Shown here: in pieces, positions 1 to 6,286 of the stretch
Layout of the letters: each line of letters starts with the position of its first letter
How positions within the stretch are numbered: the stretch's first letter is position 1
Origin: Pseudomonadota bacterium
Lineage (GTDB): Bacteria; Pseudomonadota; Gammaproteobacteria; Acidiferrobacterales; Sulfurifustaceae
Reading direction: 5' to 3'
Assembly (NCBI GenBank): GCA_020354085.1
Contig: CP070641.1
Location: forward strand, 2,133,605 to 2,143,041
DNA: 9,437 nt
The notes under the pieces: generated by a model
Database searches by the model: none
Told to the model about the DNA's origin: nothing
What the model saw: only the letters and a program-made list of their open reading frames with translations
Translations under genes and position numbers: made by a program

Positions 1-2
1 CG

Positions 3-431
3 GTGGTGCGCCGCATGGTCGATCTCGCCAAGCAACACAACTTGTTGCTACACGTGCATTCGGACGCCGACGCCATCGACCGCATCTTTGCGCACGACCC
101 GCAGGCGCGCGTCGTCTGGGCGCATGCCGGGTTCGAAGAACCGGCACGCGTACGCCAAGCGATGAGCGCCCACAAGAATCTCTGGGCCGACCTCTCCATT
201 CGCAGCGATGTGGCCGACGGCGCCAAAGTCGCGGGCAATTGGCGCAAGCTGTTTCTCGATTTTCCCGACCGTTTCATGGTGGGTACCGATACCTACAGCC
301 CCGAGCGCTGGAGCGACGTCGCGGCGCACGCCGATTGGGTGCGCACTTGGTTGGCCGATCTTCCGCCGTCCGTGGCGGAACGGATCGCCCATAAGAACGG
401 CGAGGCCGTGATCGCGGCGGCATTTCGGTAG
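3..431 (+). CDS. Amidohydrolase-family metal-dependent hydrolase, C-terminal part (5' truncated by window edge)
   Basis: The reading frame is open from the left edge, so the true start lies outside the window; the GTG at 3 is simply the first possible start codon. The visible 142 residues resemble the second half of a TIM-barrel amidohydrolase of the amidohydrolase_2 type. An HVHSD segment at residues 17-21 and a WAHAGF segment at 39-44 supply candidate metal-ligand or catalytic histidines. A GTDT segment at 94-97 places an Asp (residue 96) where the family has its late catalytic/metal Asp. The end, with an Ala-rich helix after a HKNGEAV segment, is typical of the family (usually HxNA or similar). 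The substrate cannot be judged from this fragment. No close downstream partner is seen: 227 non-coding bases separate it from the next gene, so it is probably the end of a transcription unit. Confidence 0.82.
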   Translation: MVRRMVDLAKQHNLLLHVHSDADAIDRIFAHDPQARVVWAHAGFEEPARVRQAMSAHKNLWADLSIRSDVADGAKVAGNWRKLFLDFPDRFMVGTDTYSPERWSDVAAHADWVRTWLADLPPSVAERIAHKNGEAVIAAAFR

Positions 432-456
432 CGGCAGTCGCCGGAAGGTCGGCAGC

Positions 457-474
457 GCTGACAGGGGCGTCAGC
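457..474. terminator. Small hairpin downstream of the amidohydrolase gene (weak terminator candidate)
   Basis: A perfect 6-bp inverted repeat, GCTGAC (457-462) and GTCAGC (469-474), flanks a 6-base loop and begins 25 bases after the stop codon. No U-tract follows, so intrinsic termination is doubtful. The rest of the 432-658 gap shows no convincing gene or promoter to me. Confidence 0.25.
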
Positions 475-658
475 CGCACCGCATCTTCCAACCTGATCGC
501 CAGCGTGCCGTTCGTCTGCAGACCGGCGTGCTCCTGTGTCGGACCCCTATATCCCGGGAAATTTCGCGGTTTCGAGTCGGCCCGTGCGCGTAGGCGCTGG
601 ACGGCAAAGTGTGCATCGGCTAAGTTGGGAAATAGGTAGTTCCTCCCTAGGTGTCGGT

Positions 659-1564
659 GTGCTCCGGACTGTACCCCGCAAGATCATCGCCGTCGTGGTG
701 CCCGCGTTTGCTGCAATGGTGACGGCGACCCTGTTCGGCTGTGTCACCATTCCGACCGACCATCGCACCTTGCACGGTGACGCGCGTGGCTTCGTGCGCG
801 TGGCGTCCGCGCCGTGCGCGCAGGCTACTGCGGCGCTCGACCGCGAGACCGTGCCGACCCTCGACGCCGAGCGCCTGCGTGTGCTCACCTGGAACATTCA
901 TCGGGCCAGCCATCCGAACTGGCGCGAGGACTTCACAAAGTTTGCGCGCGATCATGACGTGCTCGCGCTGCAAGAGGCCTATCTCACCGACGATCTTTAT
1001 GGTGCCTTGTGGGATCAGCGCTATCACTGGCGCCTGACCGCAGCGTTTCAACTATTCAATGTCGATGCAGGCGTCCTGACCGCATCGCGCGCACCAGCCT
1101 ATCGGACGTGCAGCCTGCGCCGGGCAGAGCCATGGCTTCGCGTACCGAAGTCCGCGTTGGCAACGTCCTATCGCATCGCGGGCCTGAACGAGTCGTTGCT
1201 CGTCGCCAATTTGCATGGCGTGAATTTCACTATAGGCATAACAGCATTCCGCGAGCAAGTTGAAGCCGTGGCGAGCGTGATCGCCGACCACCGCGGACCG
1301 GTCGTCCTGGCGGGCGACTTCAATACTTGGAGCGAGGCACGTCGCTTGCTCCTGGAGTCGACGGTCGCGCGTCTCGGGCTTGAGCCCGTGCGTTTGGCCG
1401 ACGACCATCGCACGCGTTTCCTGGGCGAGCCCGTGGACGGCATGTACTATCGTGGGCTAGAGGTAACCGCAGCCGTCGCGCATCCGGTCACCTCCTCGGA
1501 CCACAATCCCATCAGCGTGACGTTTCGCGCGCCCACCGCAACGGTTGTCGCGCAACGCCTGTAG
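659..1564 (+). CDS. Lipoprotein endonuclease/exonuclease/phosphatase-family hydrolase
   Basis: All hallmark motifs of the EEP (DNase I-like) fold are in order when numbered from the GTG at 659: TWNIH with Asn79, LQEA with Glu106, NLHGVNF with Asn184 and His186, AGDFNTW with Asp220 and Asn222, and SSDHNP with Asp281 and His282. These are the Mg-binding and catalytic positions for phosphodiester or phosphomonoester hydrolysis. A hydrophobic segment ending in LFGC (residues 25-28) is a lipobox, predicting export and lipid anchoring at Cys28. The frame extends upstream to a GTG at 536, but that start would put about 50 unrelated residues before the signal peptide. The GTGs at 653 and 659 give a normal lipoprotein signal, so I chose 659; the ribosome-binding site is poor. 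The substrate (nucleic acid, phospholipid or sugar phosphate) cannot be deduced. It ends 2 bases before the next gene, implying co-translation. Confidence 0.85.
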   Translation: MLRTVPRKIIAVVVPAFAAMVTATLFGCVTIPTDHRTLHGDARGFVRVASAPCAQATAALDRETVPTLDAERLRVLTWNIHRASHPNWREDFTKFARDHDVLALQEAYLTDDLYGALWDQRYHWRLTAAFQLFNVDAGVLTASRAPAYRTCSLRRAEPWLRVPKSALATSYRIAGLNESLLVANLHGVNFTIGITAFREQVEAVASVIADHRGPVVLAGDFNTWSEARRLLLESTVARLGLEPVRLADDHRTRFLGEPVDGMYYRGLEVTAAVAHPVTSSDHNPISVTFRAPTATVVAQRL

Positions 1565-1566
1565 TC

Positions 1567-1932
1567 ATGTGGTTCCGGTTGTCCCGCCGTGTCACTGCTA
1601 TCGTCCTGGCGGCGACATTCCCAGTATTGGCAGCCCCCGCCGATGTCGAGCGCGAGATCGCCTACCTGCTTAACTACATCCAAGAGTCGGGTTGTACCTT
1701 CCTGCGCAATGGCGTGGAGAGTCCAGCTGTCGGCGCACGCAATCACGTGCAGCGCAAGTTCAATGCGGTGGAGGACCGCGTGCGATCGGCGGAAGACTTC
1801 ATACAGCTCGCGGCGAGCAAGAGCACCGTGAGTGGCGAGCCATACCGCGCGCATTGCGGCGGGCACGACATGCTCACCGGCGAGTGGTTGATGCAGGAGC
1901 TCGCGCGCTATCGTGGCCGGCTGGCGCGGTAG
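1567..1932 (+). CDS. DUF5329-like small periplasmic protein
   Basis: This 121-residue protein begins with a Sec signal peptide, with cleavage predicted after the LAA near residues 21-23. The mature part is a short, mostly helical domain with an EIAYLLNYIQESGCTFLRNG segment, a RSAEDFI helix, and a SGEPYRAHCGG segment near the end. This pattern matches what I recall of the DUF5329 family (YfeK-like), whose function is unknown. Cys43 and Cys97 are the only cysteines and could form a disulfide in the periplasm. There is no Shine-Dalgarno sequence, but the ATG lies just 2 bases after the stop of the EEP hydrolase, so translation is probably coupled. Being next to an exported hydrolase suggests an envelope role, but that is only context. 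Confidence 0.8.
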   Translation: MWFRLSRRVTAIVLAATFPVLAAPADVEREIAYLLNYIQESGCTFLRNGVESPAVGARNHVQRKFNAVEDRVRSAEDFIQLAASKSTVSGEPYRAHCGGHDMLTGEWLMQELARYRGRLAR

Positions 1933-1955
1933 ATAGCCCTCGATTTAATGTGGTG

Positions 1956-1979
1956 GCATGCGGCACAATGACCGCATGC
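1956..1979 (+). promoter_or_regulatory. Perfect 8-bp hairpin spanning the start region of the outer-membrane barrel gene
   Basis: GCATGCGG (1956-1963) and its exact reverse complement CCGCATGC (1972-1979) flank an 8-base loop. Both candidate start codons of the downstream gene, ATG 1958 and ATG 1976, are paired inside the stem. In RNA this could limit initiation and make it depend on ribosomes arriving from the upstream gene. The repeat is seen directly; a regulatory role is inference. Confidence 0.4.
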
Positions 1980-3253
1980 GATCGGCGCGCCACGGGGTTG
2001 TTCGATATCCTCTCATTGTTGTGTGTGCGTGTTTTGCCCCCGTCGCGACCGCGCTCGACGGTTGGCGCTTCGGTGGGCATGTTAAGTACCAGTACACCTA
2101 TACTGATTATCGCGCGGACGACCTGGCCGCGCTCTACGGTGAAGATCCCGCGCAGGACAATAGCCTCGATTTGAGACTCAAGGGCGACGGTCGCCAGGCG
2201 CCGTGGGATTTCTCGGCGCACTACGAGCTCCTGGCGGTCGCGGGCGATTCGGTAGCGACACGGCGTGCGCTTGGGGCGCTCGGGTTCGGGCCGGATGACC
2301 GCACGCGCGGCCTGCCCGATGATCGTCGCCAGTTGTTCGATCTCACGCACTTGCTCATCGACAAGGAGCGCACGGCCGCCGAGAGCCGCCTTGACCGGCT
2401 GGCCGTGGGCCATACCACCGCGCGCACCACGGCACGCTTCGGTCGCCAGGCGGTAAGCTGGGGAAACGGTCTCGTATTCCAGCCGCTCGATTTCATTAAC
2501 CCATTCTCGCCGTTCGTGATCGACAAGGAATACAAGTCCGGCATCGACATGCTTTTCGCGCAGTGGATACCCAGCGACCGAGGTGACGTGCAGGGCATCG
2601 TTGTCCCGCGGCGCGATGTCATGACGCATGATCTCGAGAGTAGCGAAAGCACATTCGCGGCCAAGTATCGCCAGCGCTTTGCTTCGTTCAGCCTGGAGTT
2701 GCTCGCGGCGCAGCACTACGATGAGCCGTTGCTGGGAGCGAGTCTTGCGCGCAGCGTCGGTGGCGCAGTGTGGCGGCTCGACGCGAGCGTGGCCGAATCA
2801 AAGACGGCAGGCGCGACGTGGTTAGCAGTAACCAATCTCGACTATTCCTGGGTATGGGCGGAGAAGAACTACTACGGCTACATCGAGTACTTCCACAGTG
2901 GCTTCGGGGAAGCCGACCGCGCCAACTATGCGAATCCCAACCCGGCGCTCGCGGCGCGCATTGCGCGCGGCGAATTGTTTACCTTGGCACGCGACTATCT
3001 GGCCGCCGGCGTGCAAGTGGAGTTAACGCCACTGGTGAACGTCTTTGCCAGCACCGTGCGCAATCTCAATGACGCGAGCCATGTACTGCAGGCGCGCGTC
3101 GTCTATGACTGGCTGCAGAATGTGCAAGCCATGGCTGGTATCAATCTTCCCATCGGTGCGCGCGGCGACGAGTACGGCGGCATCGAGGTAGCACCGGGGG
3201 CGTATTCGGCCGCCGGCCGCTCGGCCTACGCCCGCATTGCCTATTACTTCTGA
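1958..3253 (+). CDS. Putative outer-membrane beta-barrel protein (porin-like)
   Basis: The 431-residue product has an N-terminal signal peptide with cleavage likely after ATA near residue 32. The remainder has many short alternating polar/aromatic strands and ends in YYF, the terminal-Phe signature for BAM-dependent insertion. A distinctive block at residues 162-190 (GRQAVSWGNG, then LDFINPFSPF and a DKE segment) resembles the conserved RxGxQxxxWG/NP region of several uncharacterised proteobacterial barrel families such as DUF1302-like proteins; I cannot assign one securely. A start at ATG 1976 (codon 7) also leaves a complete signal peptide; neither start has a well-spaced Shine-Dalgarno, and both sit in a hairpin. 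It lies 25 bases after the DUF5329-like gene and 9 bases before the next gene, so it appears to be part of the same operon. The transported substrate is unknown. Confidence 0.75.
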   Translation: MRHNDRMRSARHGVVRYPLIVVCACFAPVATALDGWRFGGHVKYQYTYTDYRADDLAALYGEDPAQDNSLDLRLKGDGRQAPWDFSAHYELLAVAGDSVATRRALGALGFGPDDRTRGLPDDRRQLFDLTHLLIDKERTAAESRLDRLAVGHTTARTTARFGRQAVSWGNGLVFQPLDFINPFSPFVIDKEYKSGIDMLFAQWIPSDRGDVQGIVVPRRDVMTHDLESSESTFAAKYRQRFASFSLELLAAQHYDEPLLGASLARSVGGAVWRLDASVAESKTAGATWLAVTNLDYSWVWAEKNYYGYIEYFHSGFGEADRANYANPNPALAARIARGELFTLARDYLAAGVQVELTPLVNVFASTVRNLNDASHVLQARVVYDWLQNVQAMAGINLPIGARGDEYGGIEVAPGAYSAAGRSAYARIAYYF

Positions 3254-3262
3254 AGAAAGCCA

Positions 3263-3700
3263 GTGCGTGTCCATTATCGACATCGACAGTTCGGCGCAGT
3301 ATTGGTCACTTTGCTGGGTGGAACGCTGATCGGCGTGTTGGTGGCCGCGTACGAAACCAATTGGCATCCGCTGGCGCTCGCGGTCTTGGCCATTCCGGCA
3401 CTGGTGTTGTTGCTGTTTCATTCGCTCACGGTGGAAGTGACGGACGAGATGGTGCGCGCGTACTTCGGCGTGGGGCTGGCGTCGTTCGAGTTCAAACTGG
3501 GCGATATTGAATCCGTCTCGGTGGTCCGCAATCGCTGGTACTACGGCTGGGGCATTCGCATCACGCCGCGCGGCTGGCTGTACAACGTCTCGGGGCTCGA
3601 TGCCGTGGAGCTGGCCCTCAAGAACGGCAAGTTCGTGCGCATCGGCACCGACGAGCCGCACAAACTCGTTCGCGCCATTGAAAGTGCGCGCGCGGCTTGA
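3263..3700 (+). CDS. Two-helix membrane protein with PH-like C-terminal domain
   Basis: This 145-residue protein starts at GTG 3263, preceded by a GAAGAAAG purine stretch at 3252-3259 that overlaps the stop of the barrel gene. Two hydrophobic segments at about residues 10-30 and 36-53 form a probable helical hairpin. The C-terminal half (about 55-142) has alternating beta-strands, a WYYGWGIRITPRGWLYNVSG segment, then an ALKNGKFVRIGTDEP stretch and a final helix. That order (strands, GxGIR, a hydrophobic strand, a G-x-x-x-x-I-G-T-D-E-P turn and a closing helix) is what I associate with bacterial PH-like domains attached to small membrane proteins. The function is unknown, with a structural or regulatory envelope role possible. 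It seems to be the last gene of the run that begins at 659. Confidence 0.7.
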   Translation: MRVHYRHRQFGAVLVTLLGGTLIGVLVAAYETNWHPLALAVLAIPALVLLLFHSLTVEVTDEMVRAYFGVGLASFEFKLGDIESVSVVRNRWYYGWGIRITPRGWLYNVSGLDAVELALKNGKFVRIGTDEPHKLVRAIESARAA

Positions 3701-3739
3701 GGGCCCATTGCGCACGGCGGGTAAGGCTGTGCACCGTGC

Positions 3740-3753
3740 TTGATGTTCATCAA
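3740..3753 (+). promoter_or_regulatory. Perfect FNR/ANR-type binding site
   Basis: The 14 bases TTGATGTTCATCAA match the TTGAT-N4-ATCAA consensus of the CRP/FNR family exactly (FNR, ANR, DNR and similar). The centre is at 3746.5, within a non-coding gap and 60 bases upstream of the ATG at 3814. With the -10-like element at 3776-3781 it fits class II activation, where the site is centred near -41.5. The regulator itself is not in the window, so which family member acts, and whether it senses oxygen or NO, is unknown. Confidence 0.72.
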
Positions 3754-3775
3754 AGTGCGCAGCGCAGAGATGCAC

Positions 3776-3781
3776 GACTAT
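3776..3781 (+). promoter_or_regulatory. -10-like element at class II spacing from the FNR box
   Basis: GACTAT keeps the A at position 2 and the AT at positions 5-6 of TATAAT. If transcription starts near 3788, the FNR-type box is centred at about -41.5 and the leader is about 26 bases. Class II FNR promoters do not need a good -35 box, and none is seen. The placement is inferred from spacing only. Confidence 0.4.
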
Positions 3782-3798
3782 GCGCCGAGGACATCACC

Positions 3799-3806
3799 AG
3801 AAGGGA
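3799..3806 (+). promoter_or_regulatory. Ribosome-binding site that decides the start of the barrel gene
   Basis: AGAAGGGA ends 7 bases before ATG 3814. The frame is open further upstream, but this site, the signal peptide that follows 3814, and the FNR-type box lying in the upstream extension all support 3814. Confidence 0.65.
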
Positions 3807-3813
3807 CGTTGTT

Positions 3814-4662
3814 ATGGGGCGGAAACGGTTTTGGTCACGGCTCACCTTGGCGGGGTTCGGGATGCTAGCAGCGACGGCGGTTTTGGCGCGCCATGACATG
3901 CTGGATGAGAAGACGCGCGTCGACATGATGCGCGCCCATGACATGACCCACATGTCCATGTTGGCCGACAGCACGGTCATCTGGGAGCTGCGCAAAGATT
4001 TGGCACTGACCGGCAACCGCATGAGCGGCGGCGGTGGCATGCAAAGCGGCGACTTCGGCACCGCCACGCGCACCACGACTTTTGATCTGACCTTTGAGAT
4101 AGGCAAATCCACCGACGAGTACGATTTGAGTGCCTCGCTACCGTGGCTATACGATCGTACGAGTAACGGCACGACGCACACCGAGTCCGGCGTGGGCGAC
4201 CTGCGGCTCACGGCCTCGCGAACATTCCTCGCGCCGGCGGAAGGCTTGTTCGCCAGCGGCAGCGTGATGGTGAAGGTTCCCACCGCCGATGAAAGCGAAG
4301 GTCTCGGGACGGGGGAGTTCGACGCGGGTGTGTCTGCGACTGTCGGGCACAAGTTCGCGGCCAATCGCATTGGCCTGACGCTGGGCTACATCGTGGTGGG
4401 CGATCCGCCCGACATCGACTATGACAACCGCGCATTCGCCAGTGTGTTCTGGTCGCGCAAGCTCGGCGAGAAAACCGGTGGCTATGTGTCGCTCGACACC
4501 CGAACGGCGATGTTTGATGATCTAGACAATCCCGTGTCGTTTGGGTTTGGTTACTACGGAAATGTCGGCGAGCATTACACGATCGGAATCGATACCGGTA
4601 TCGGACTCAACGATACTGCATCGGATTACTACGCTAGCGCCTATCTCTCGCTCTGGTTCTGA
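3814..4662 (+). CDS. Outer-membrane beta-barrel protein with Met/His-rich mature N-terminus
   Basis: The 282-residue product has a signal peptide (residues 1-25, ending AVLA). The barrel region follows from about residue 55: amphipathic strands such as TTFDLTFEIG and YDLSASLPWLY, a GVGDLRLTASRTF segment, and a terminal Phe after LSLW. This layout resembles the transporter/MetA-pathway barrel families (the phenol_MetA_deg type), usually annotated as putative outer-membrane transporters. Between the signal and the barrel, residues 26-50 hold six Met and three His, often as HDM or HMSM, which looks like a soft-metal binding stretch; this is inference. A perfect FNR-type box 60 bases upstream suggests activation at low oxygen or by NO. 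It is probably the first gene of a run reaching 6036. Substrate unknown. Confidence 0.75.
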   Translation: MGRKRFWSRLTLAGFGMLAATAVLARHDMLDEKTRVDMMRAHDMTHMSMLADSTVIWELRKDLALTGNRMSGGGGMQSGDFGTATRTTTFDLTFEIGKSTDEYDLSASLPWLYDRTSNGTTHTESGVGDLRLTASRTFLAPAEGLFASGSVMVKVPTADESEGLGTGEFDAGVSATVGHKFAANRIGLTLGYIVVGDPPDIDYDNRAFASVFWSRKLGEKTGGYVSLDTRTAMFDDLDNPVSFGFGYYGNVGEHYTIGIDTGIGLNDTASDYYASAYLSLWF

Positions 4663-4692
4663 GCCCCCGCCCAATGCACGTCCGAACCGAAC

Positions 4693-5208
4693 ATGGGTGA
4701 GTTGACGGTCCGGGCCGAGCGGCCGACGGACGCCGCCGCCGTGCGCCGTGTGAACGAGGAGGCCTTTGGTCGACGCGCAGAGGCTGATTTGGTGGAGCAA
4801 CTGCATGCGGCAGGTAAGGTCGTGGCGTCACTGGTGGCCGAAGTCGCTGGCGAGGTGGTCGGCCATATTCTCTTTAGTCCAGTTGCCATCGAGGGGGCGC
4901 GCGGGCGGTGCGACGCGCTGGCATTAGCGCCCATGGCGGTGTTGCCAGCGCATCAGCGCCGTGGTATCGGCCGTCGATTGGTCGAAGAGGGCATCATGGC
5001 CTGCAAGGAGTTGGGCCATACGCGCATCGTGCTGGTCGGACATCCCGAGTACTACCCATGGTTCGGGTTTCGACCGGCCGTGCGCTATGGACTGCGCTGC
5101 GCGTTTGACGCGCCCGAGGAAGCGTTCATGGCCCTCGAACTCGCGCCTGGGGCATGGCAGGATTGCGCCGGGACCGTGCGCTTTGCGCCGGAATTCGCGG
5201 GCGTGTGA
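4693..5208 (+). CDS. GNAT-family N-acetyltransferase (YhbS-like)
   Basis: The 171-residue protein has the GNAT fold layout. It opens with a first strand and helix (LTVRAERPTDAAAVRRVNEEAF). The acetyl-CoA-binding motif A, LAPMAVLPAHQRRGIGRRLV, lies at about residues 78-97, with the Q/RxxGxG/A loop as Gln88-Arg-Arg-Gly-Ile-Gly93. Later, GHPEYYPWFGFRPA at about 116-129 is the YYxxFGF-type block common in the YhbS branch. It would transfer an acetyl group from acetyl-CoA to an amine; the acceptor is not known. The start at ATG 4693 has no clear Shine-Dalgarno, but it places motif A and the first strand at normal positions. It follows the barrel gene by 30 bases on the same strand and precedes DUF423, so co-transcription is likely but a functional link is not evident. 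Confidence 0.88.
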   Translation: MGELTVRAERPTDAAAVRRVNEEAFGRRAEADLVEQLHAAGKVVASLVAEVAGEVVGHILFSPVAIEGARGRCDALALAPMAVLPAHQRRGIGRRLVEEGIMACKELGHTRIVLVGHPEYYPWFGFRPAVRYGLRCAFDAPEEAFMALELAPGAWQDCAGTVRFAPEFAGV

Positions 5209-5240
5209 TTTGTGCACATTGATGGTGGACGCCGGAGTCG

Positions 5241-5612
5241 ATGCATAAACTGTTCTTGATCATCGGCGCGTTGGCCTCAGCACTGGCCGTGGCGCTCGGG
5301 GCGTTTGGCGCGCACGCACTCAAAGCGCGCCTGGCACCCGATCTGCTTGCGATCTACCACACCGGTGTGCAATACCATTTCTTTCATGCGCTCGGCCTGC
5401 TCTTGATTGGCCTGGCCGCGACGCAGTGGCCGGGATCGACTTGGTTGCGCGCATCCGGCTGGACCATGCTGGCGGGGATCGTGTTGTTCTCCGGTAGCCT
5501 GTATGTGTTGGCGCTGACAGGCCAACGCTGGCTAGGTGCCGTCACGCCGTTGGGCGGAGTCGCGTTTATCGGCGCGTGGATATTGTTGGCGATCGCGGTG
5601 GCGAAAGCATAG
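5241..5612 (+). CDS. DUF423 family inner-membrane protein
   Basis: This 123-residue, very hydrophobic protein matches the DUF423 (YgdD-like) family along its whole length. It has the conserved opening GALASALAVALGAFGAHALK with its GAFGAHAL block (about residues 20-27), a YHTGVQYHFFHALGLL block (39-54), a SGSLYVLALTG segment, and a TPLGGVAFIGAW segment near the end. Four transmembrane helices are expected, and 123 residues is normal for the family. The ATG at 5241 has a GGAG at 5234-5237, a short spacer of 3 bases. DUF423 proteins have no agreed function. It stands 32 bases after the GNAT gene and 10 bases before the next gene. Confidence 0.92.
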   Translation: MHKLFLIIGALASALAVALGAFGAHALKARLAPDLLAIYHTGVQYHFFHALGLLLIGLAATQWPGSTWLRASGWTMLAGIVLFSGSLYVLALTGQRWLGAVTPLGGVAFIGAWILLAIAVAKA

Positions 5613-5622
5613 GGATGAAGAC

Positions 5623-6036
5623 ATGACGCCGAGCAAGACGCAAAAGCGTGAGCAGGATGGCCACGAGTACTACCAGAATTACGCGGAGTACAACCGCACG
5701 CTACGTGCCTGGTTCGTCGTGTTCGGTGTCGGTGGCCCCGCCACGCTGATCGTGAACAAGGATCTTTCGTTGCAGCTCGCGCAGGCTGGCGCGCTGCGTT
5801 ACGTGGTCGCCTTGTTTCTCGTCGGCGCCGCCGCGCAGGTGGCGATTGCGTTGATAAACAAGACCGCGAGCTGGTATTGCTACGCGGCGGAGCTGCACCC
5901 CAAACTCGCCCGCACACCCGCGCATCGTTTTTGGGCCTGGGTTAACCAACAGTTCATCCTAGACGTCGTCATGGACCTTGCCAGCGTCGTCACGTTCTCA
6001 CTGGCGATCTGGAAGCTGTTTGCGTTGTTTGGCTAG
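5623..6036 (+). CDS. Unrecognised small membrane protein with three predicted helices
   Basis: I do not recognise the family. The 137-residue product begins with a charged, Tyr-rich stretch (residues 1-26, including HEYYQNYAEYNR). Three hydrophobic segments follow at about 27-44, 59-78 and 113-135, with a soluble segment between the second and third containing AELHPKLARTPAHRFWAW. I chose ATG 5623 because AGGGATGAAG at 5611-5620, overlapping the DUF423 stop, provides a ribosome-binding site. The frame stays open back to 5536, but that extension overlaps DUF423 and is rich in Arg and Ser, like out-of-frame translation. The gap of 10 bases after DUF423 points to co-translation. It is probably an inner-membrane protein. 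Confidence 0.72.
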   Translation: MTPSKTQKREQDGHEYYQNYAEYNRTLRAWFVVFGVGGPATLIVNKDLSLQLAQAGALRYVVALFLVGAAAQVAIALINKTASWYCYAAELHPKLARTPAHRFWAWVNQQFILDVVMDLASVVTFSLAIWKLFALFG

Positions 6037-6049
6037 GAGTGCTCCTAGC
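6032..6049 (+). terminator. 8-bp hairpin over the stop codon, possible terminator of the upstream run
   Basis: GCTAGGAG (6032-6039) and CTCCTAGC (6042-6049) are exact reverse complements with a 2-base gap, so the RNA would form a tight hairpin that includes the TAG stop at 6034-6036. No U-tract follows directly; the nearest T-rich stretch begins around 6078. It could act as a weak or factor-assisted terminator, or as a 3'-end stabiliser. Confidence 0.35.
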
Positions 6050-6286
6050 TGGCAGCGGCCGGCTTCCGAACGCTCGATTCTTTTCCTTCCCACGGACCGA
6101 GTCAGCCTTATGACGTAGCGATCGACTTGTCTCGGCGCGCCCGTCGGCTCGTTCGATCGTCCTATCAATTTCCAGGTGCCTGTTGCGCGGTTCGCACGGT
6201 GCCTTAATCCTGCCTTAAGGCAGACCAGCTAGGTTTTCGTACGAGGTTTTAGCTTGTATTGCTACCTACCTGGAGCCATTCCCTCT
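6037..6286. other. Non-coding gap that should hold the promoter of the thioredoxin-DUF4266-DUF3570-ApbE unit
   Basis: I see no supportable coding region here. An inverted repeat CGATCGA (6119-6125) / TCGATCG (6153-6159) could close a 27-base loop. Nearer the gene are the TGCCTTAA elements listed separately, an 8-bp palindrome TCGTACGA (6237-6244), and a direct repeat AGGTTTT (6231-6237 and 6244-6250). I could not place a convincing sigma-70 -35/-10 pair, and there is no FNR-type box. Confidence 0.5.
6200..6222. promoter_or_regulatory. Repeated TGCCTTAA element with a perfect 12-bp palindrome (candidate operator)
   Basis: TGCCTTAA occurs at 6200-6207 and again at 6211-6218, where it forms the left part of the perfect palindrome TGCCTTAAGGCA (6211-6222). 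The two copies are 11 bases apart, about one helical turn, so a dimeric regulator could contact both from one face of the DNA. It lies 65-87 bases before the ATG of the thioredoxin gene. The repeats are seen directly; operator function and regulator identity are inferred. Confidence 0.42.

Noticed and set aside
536..658. Upstream extension of the EEP hydrolase gene from GTG 536
   Set aside because: It would bury the lipoprotein signal peptide behind about 40 residues with no homology I recognise; GTG 659 gives a proper signal and lipobox.
1874..2716. Long open frame on the minus strand, 280 codons
   Set aside because: It lies fully opposite the outer-membrane barrel gene and the end of the DUF5329-like gene. 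Its product is Arg/Ala-rich without a recognisable domain, as expected for antisense frames in GC-rich DNA.
3712..3739. GCACGG / CCGTGC inverted repeat ahead of the FNR-type box, considered as a terminator
   Set aside because: The stem is only 6 bp with a 16-base loop and no U-tract follows; too weak to call.
3023..3775. Minus-strand open frame of 250 codons
   Set aside because: Opposite the barrel and PH-like genes, which have a signal peptide, strands and good start sites; the antisense product is a His/Gln/Arg-rich shadow and also runs over the FNR-type box.
3697..3813. Upstream extension of the Met/His-rich barrel gene
   Set aside because: It would read through the FNR-type box, -10 element and ribosome-binding site and place 39 residues before a clear signal peptide starting at 3814.
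5211..5218. TGTGCACA palindrome between the GNAT and DUF423 genes
   Set aside because: Only 8 bases, does not match the TGTGA-N6-TCACA form of a CRP site, and there is no accompanying promoter; likely chance.
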